Source: Chara braunii (Eukaryota; Streptophyta; Charophyceae; Charales; Characeae). From it: 22,858 nucleotides of DNA. Under the pieces are notes generated by a model. The model was given only the letters and a program-made list of their open reading frames with translations. It did not search any database and was not told the DNA's origin. The translations under genes and the position numbers were made by a program. Shown here one piece after another: positions 20,275-22,858 of this stretch (within the stretch, counting starts at the first letter, position 1; the number at the start of each line of letters is the position of its first letter). The stretch spans positions 1,255,961 to 1,278,818 of the forward strand of contig BFEA01000139.1 of the NCBI GenBank assembly GCA_003427395.1. Direction: 5' to 3'.

Positions 20275-20558
20275 CCTGCATTACCACCTGCTGAGTCCCC
20301 TCTTCGAGTCTCACCTACGACTGCCCCCCCTGTCTCTGCTTCAGCCACTTCACCACCCCTGACTTCATCCCCCCCGTCTTCACCGCCTTTATTTCCCGTG
20401 GTTTTATCGTCGTCTGTTACCCACTTTACGACTACTCTACCACCCTTGTCTTCGCCACTCCTACCTCCCCTGGTTTTGTCTCCATCCGTTAACTCTCTTC
20501 CTAATCCACAAACCACTTCGTCCACACAGACTCCTGCCCCTGCAGAAAGCCTACTTCG

Positions 20559-20559
20559 N
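20559..20559. other. Ambiguous base N inside the RT-Josephin frame
   Basis: A single undetermined base at TTCGNCGTCC; the frame continues on both sides. Confidence 0.9.
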
Positions 20560-21234
20560 CGTCCTAGACGCCGACTTCGACCTACTTCCGAACCTCAGCT
20601 TACTCCCCTTTCCTCCATCTCTGTTCTTGGACGAAGAAGAACCCGTTCATTCTCCCCACGACGGCCCTCCCCAACATCTCGTCCCCGTCTTTTGCCGCCC
20701 CAAGCATCCTTACCACGCCGGCAACGCTCTTCGACCGCAGACCTTTCTGCAACACGACAAACACAAAACAGGAGGGATGATGGCTTGGGACCATCCGAGG
20801 ATGAACTTGGCAAGGGGACTGTAGGAGATTATGTAGAAAATCCGCCTGACCAGCCTCCACCGAATCTGTGTGGCCTCGCTGCTACTAACATATGCCTACA
20901 AGCCTATCGTCGGGAACCATATACTCACTCTAATTTCTTGGCCATTGCTTCCGATCTTGATGCTCAAGAACGTGAGTTATATTGCGATAACCCGACTCTG
21001 CGTCCCCCACAGAATAGTAATGACACTCGACATGGGGGATTCAATGTCTCTGTTTTGGAGACTGCTTTGATAAGGCGCCGACTTAATATGCAGCGTGCCC
21101 CTTCGGGTGGCGACCCGGACCACTGTTCGCACATTTGTGCTTATATTCTACATGCTCCTGGCCACTACACCGCTCTTGTTCGTGCCTCTGGTTCTTGGGA
21201 ATTATGGAATGGCGGTGCTATGGTGCAAACTATT

Positions 21235-21430
21235 ACTGCCATTTGGTGATTTCGTGCGTAATTTCCCTAACCTGCAACTGTTCCAGGTCATTGACCCTAT
21301 GGGTACCACGTGTACTTCCATGCCCGCCTCTACGCTTATCTCTGTGTCTGCCTCCGTACTTGTCTCTGTGCCTGTTTTTGTGTCAATCTCCTTCCAAATT
21401 ACTGACTCTATGCGTACCACGTGTACTTCC
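21235..21430 (+). pseudogene. Frameshifted end of the Josephin-like domain and second linker
   Basis: After about 21235 the sensible reading moves to another frame. It reads KLLLPFGDFVRNFPNLQLFQ then VID, which fits the last helix and strand of a Josephin fold. A Val/Ser/Pro-rich linker follows (ASVLVSVPVFVSISF). Near 21425 the reading returns to the original frame. A block with TACCACGTGTACTTCC occurs twice, 111 bp apart (about 21292 and 21403). Two compensating indels explain this better than two separate genes. Confidence 0.6.
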
Positions 21431-21993
21431 GTCCCTTTGCACCTGTCTTTGTGCCTGCCTCCACACCAGTCTCCATGCCCGTTTCTGTGTTTGTCTCTAT
21501 GCCTACCTCCATGTCTGTCACCGTGCCTGCTTTAGTCTTTATTCCCCCACATGCTGCACTAACACCTTGTCACCTCCTTCTTTGTGAGATCACTGACACA
21601 GTTACACTTGGTGGTGGAAAGCATCGACTTTGTCGACATCACTACAACCGTATAATTTTTCGGCCCCGCTGTCAGCAAGGATGCCACCTGTATCCGGATT
21701 GTGAACATCCTCCACATCCAGATGCAGTATGTCCCATCTGTGCCTGCGGGCTCTATAGCGAATGTGCACTTAACTATGTTGGTGAACGCCCCACAATCGT
21801 CATGGCCTGCAACCGGCATGCCCTCTGTCGTGCATGCTTCAGAGTGGTTAATGTTAGCCACCCTGACTCCTGCTGTGACGAAGTTGCTTACCTGAATGGT
21901 TTTCGTCCTGTAGATCAGCGGGAGGGCTGCTACCATCCCCCATATCCTTATGACAGTTGTCCTATCTGTCGTGTGGGTCTTACTTGGACGTAA
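21421..21993 (+). pseudogene. RING-finger C-terminus of the RT-Josephin protein
   Basis: RING fingers bind two zinc ions and usually recruit ubiquitin-charged E2 enzymes. The frame equals that of the RT at 19240. After a Val/Ser/Pro/Met linker (PVSMPVSVFVSMPTSMSVTV) come zinc ligands in C3HC4 order: CPIC (from 21730), 22 residues, then CNRHALCRAC, 40 residues, then CPIC (from 21958) and a stop at 21991. This fits CX2C-X22-CX2HX2CX2C-X40-CX2C. An earlier half-module, HRLCRHHYNRI...CEHPPHPDAVCPIC, resembles the second one (CNRHALCRACFRV...CYHPPYPYDSCPIC), so the unit looks duplicated. No start codon belongs to this piece. It is most likely the end of the upstream protein. E3 activity is inferred only. 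Confidence 0.7.
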
Positions 21994-22012
21994 CTTGCAC
22001 CCTGACAAAAAT

Positions 22013-22635
22013 GTGCAGGTGCACTGAAAAGAGTGTACAAGAATGTGCAAAGGTGGGGAACGCTTCACTAAAACTGCAAAATTGTGAAGAATGCAATAAA
22101 AGAAGAACATAAGTTTGTGTCATTTTACTTTGTTTGTACCCTGCACCCTAACACCCTCAAAAGAAAAGTCCGAAGGGTGAAAATGAGGATGAAAAATGAA
22201 GAAGGAAGTGCAGGTGCGCTGAAAAGCGAACGTGGTAAACTCTTCACCAAAACTGCAAAACTGTGAAAGAAAGAAGAATGCAGTAAAAGAAAGAAGATGT
22301 TTGTGTCAACATTTTTTATTTTCTCCCTCTGGCTATTGGTTTTCCTTTTCTGCTCCTTTCTTCCTTGTGTTTAACACCTCTTCCTTCACTCTGGCTCTTT
22401 CCCATAGCGTGCAAGTGGGCTGTTATGGCATACGAGGATGGGGGCAGCTCGCGATCAACTTCATCAACATGGCGAACCTTGTACGTTAGAGGCATAGTGG
22501 AGGAGGCGTTAAGAAGACTGAGAAACTGAATGATTTCAACGTGTCTTTGTTTTTTATTTTTATCCTTTGATTCGGTTATACTGTGAAACAAAGAATAAGA
22601 GGACACTGTTTTGTGTCATTCTGGTTTGTTTGTCT
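22013..22635 (+). repeat. Degenerate tandem repeats downstream of the RING frame
   Basis: Unit 1 (22013-22130) and unit 2 (22208-22330) share GTGCAGGTGCxCTGAAAAG, CTTCACxAAAACTGCAAAA, TGTGAA and TTTGTGTCA. A third partial unit at about 22579-22635 shares CTGTGAAxxAAAGAATAAxA and TTTTGTGTCATT. Unit spacing is about 195 bp and then longer. They lie between the protein frame and the ribozyme and could be the 3' untranslated region or a tandem terminal repeat of the retroelement. Confidence 0.7.
22095..22100 (+). promoter_or_regulatory. Possible polyadenylation signal AATAAA
   Basis: AATAAA lies 102 bases after the RING stop, followed by a GT-rich stretch (TTTGTGTCATTTTACTTTG). The second repeat unit has AGTAAA at the equivalent place. 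Confidence 0.35.
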
Positions 22636-22747
22636 CTTGCCTGTTTGTCCTTTCATTTTTCTTTTCTTCGCTCATCTTATTTCTTCTTCTACTTCACGTG
22701 CTTACGCTCTTAGTCAATAGTTATGTGACAATATATATATAATCAGT
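22636..22747. other. Unassigned sequence before the ribozyme
   Basis: T-rich sequence with a short TATATATA run near 22732. Nothing else was recognised. Confidence 0.4.
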
Positions 22748-22758
22748 GAGGGGATTCT

Positions 22759-22818
22759 ACAGACTGTTGAGGGTTCAGCCTCCTGATGAGTCGGTGAAAC
22801 TCCGACGAAACAGTTTGT
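22759..22818 (+). ncRNA. Hammerhead ribozyme, type III topology
   Basis: This is a small self-cleaving RNA. Stem III pairs ACAGACTGT (22759-22767) with ACAGTTTGT (22810-22818), 9 bp with one G-U. The cleavage-site nucleotide is U at 22768 (GUU triplet). Stem I is GAGG/CCTC (22769-22772, 22779-22782) with a 6-base loop. The core CTGATGA is at 22783-22789. Stem II is GTCGG/CCGAC (22790-22794, 22802-22806) with a 7-base loop, and the core GAAA is at 22807-22810. All conserved core bases are present. An outer helix, GAGGGG (22748-22753) with CCCCTC (22824-22829), extends stem III past an internal loop. It is on the same strand as the RT. Hammerheads are known from Penelope-like elements. Confidence 0.85.
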
Positions 22819-22858
22819 CACAGCCCCTCGTTTGTTGTCCTCTTCTCCCTCTCTGCCT

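Larger units (their letters stand above)
19204..21249 (+). pseudogene. Penelope-like RT fused to a Josephin-like protease
   Basis: This frame is open from 19204, with no convincing start codon; residue numbers count from the TTG at 19240. RT palm: GIPMGTNSGPEIANLTL (7-23), then YRLIDDVLSW with Asp53 and Asp54. The thumb follows, with FLGARLQVRPDGSLRMSVFG, WNFPVICYPSATSNVP and FTGQLTRFEYVCNNWYDFK to about 200. This motif order fits Penelope-like RTs, not LINEs. Upstream fingers are missing, so the copy is 5'-truncated or has an unseen exon. Residues 210-530 are a Ser/Thr/Pro/Ala-rich linker. Residues 535-669 look like a Josephin domain: NLCGLAATNICLQA with Cys544, FLAIASDLDAQERELY, GGFNVSVLETAL, GHYTALVR with His642 and WELWNGG with Asn657. 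The His-Asn spacing of 15 equals that of ataxin-3 (H119, N134). A TGA at 21247 follows a frameshift near 21235. One N lies in the linker. Confidence 0.8.

Noticed and set aside
19851-20525. Minus-strand 224-codon Glu/Thr/Gly/Ala-rich frame
   Set aside because: It is antisense to the repetitive linker; the plus frame has conserved RT, protease and RING motifs.
22783-22829. Type I reading of the hammerhead, with the cleavage site at GTC near 22819
   Set aside because: Stem I would then need CCTC to pair with ACAG, which fails; the type III fold pairs all stems.

Overview
The window looks like nuclear DNA of a green-lineage organism with a large, repeat-rich genome. Three U6 snRNA-derived copies are present, and the best one carries the plant/green-algal type of 5' hairpin and 3' end. 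A fragment of plastid rpoC1 lies next to one of them. Most of the DNA is transposon debris, SINE-like copies, microsatellites and minisatellites, with little intact coding sequence. A charophyte alga such as Chara would fit, but that is an inference from sequence style. Nothing here looks bacterial.

Layout. Bases 1-760: poly-G, an 89-bp minisatellite and unassigned sequence. About 762-8365, minus strand: one long decayed LINE (non-LTR retrotransposon). It has a gag-like ORF1 with a zinc knuckle, then ORF2 with AP-type endonuclease, reverse transcriptase (RT), thumb and a Cys/His C-terminal region. A 266-bp hAT-like MITE with an 8-bp target duplication interrupts the RT, and removing it restores the frame exactly. 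Bases 8366-10800: mostly AT-rich, then G-rich non-coding DNA, with a tRNA-like SINE candidate. Bases 10792-10950: a textbook U6 retrocopy with an A-rich tail and an 18-bp target duplication. Bases 11100-12100: a possible two-exon gene fragment and a second U6 relic. Bases 12300-17000: three tRNA-like SINEs, a GC-rich patch and two plausible exons of an unknown gene. Bases 17050-17430: a plastid rpoC1 relic next to a third U6 relic. Bases 17800-18690: GAA, CT and CA microsatellites.

The most interesting part is 19200-22830 on the plus strand. A reverse transcriptase of the Penelope-like style (GIPMGTN and IDD motifs) is fused through a Ser/Thr/Pro/Ala-rich linker to a Josephin-like cysteine protease domain. 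That domain has apparent Cys, His and Asn catalytic residues, with the His-Asn spacing of ataxin-3. After two compensating frameshifts the same frame continues into a C3HC4 RING finger. Downstream lie about three degenerate tandem repeats and then a complete type III hammerhead ribozyme motif. Together they suggest a 5'-truncated Penelope-like retroelement carrying deubiquitinase-like and E3-like domains plus a self-cleaving RNA. The LINE is a plausible kind of source for the machinery that made the U6 and SINE copies, though this copy is dead.
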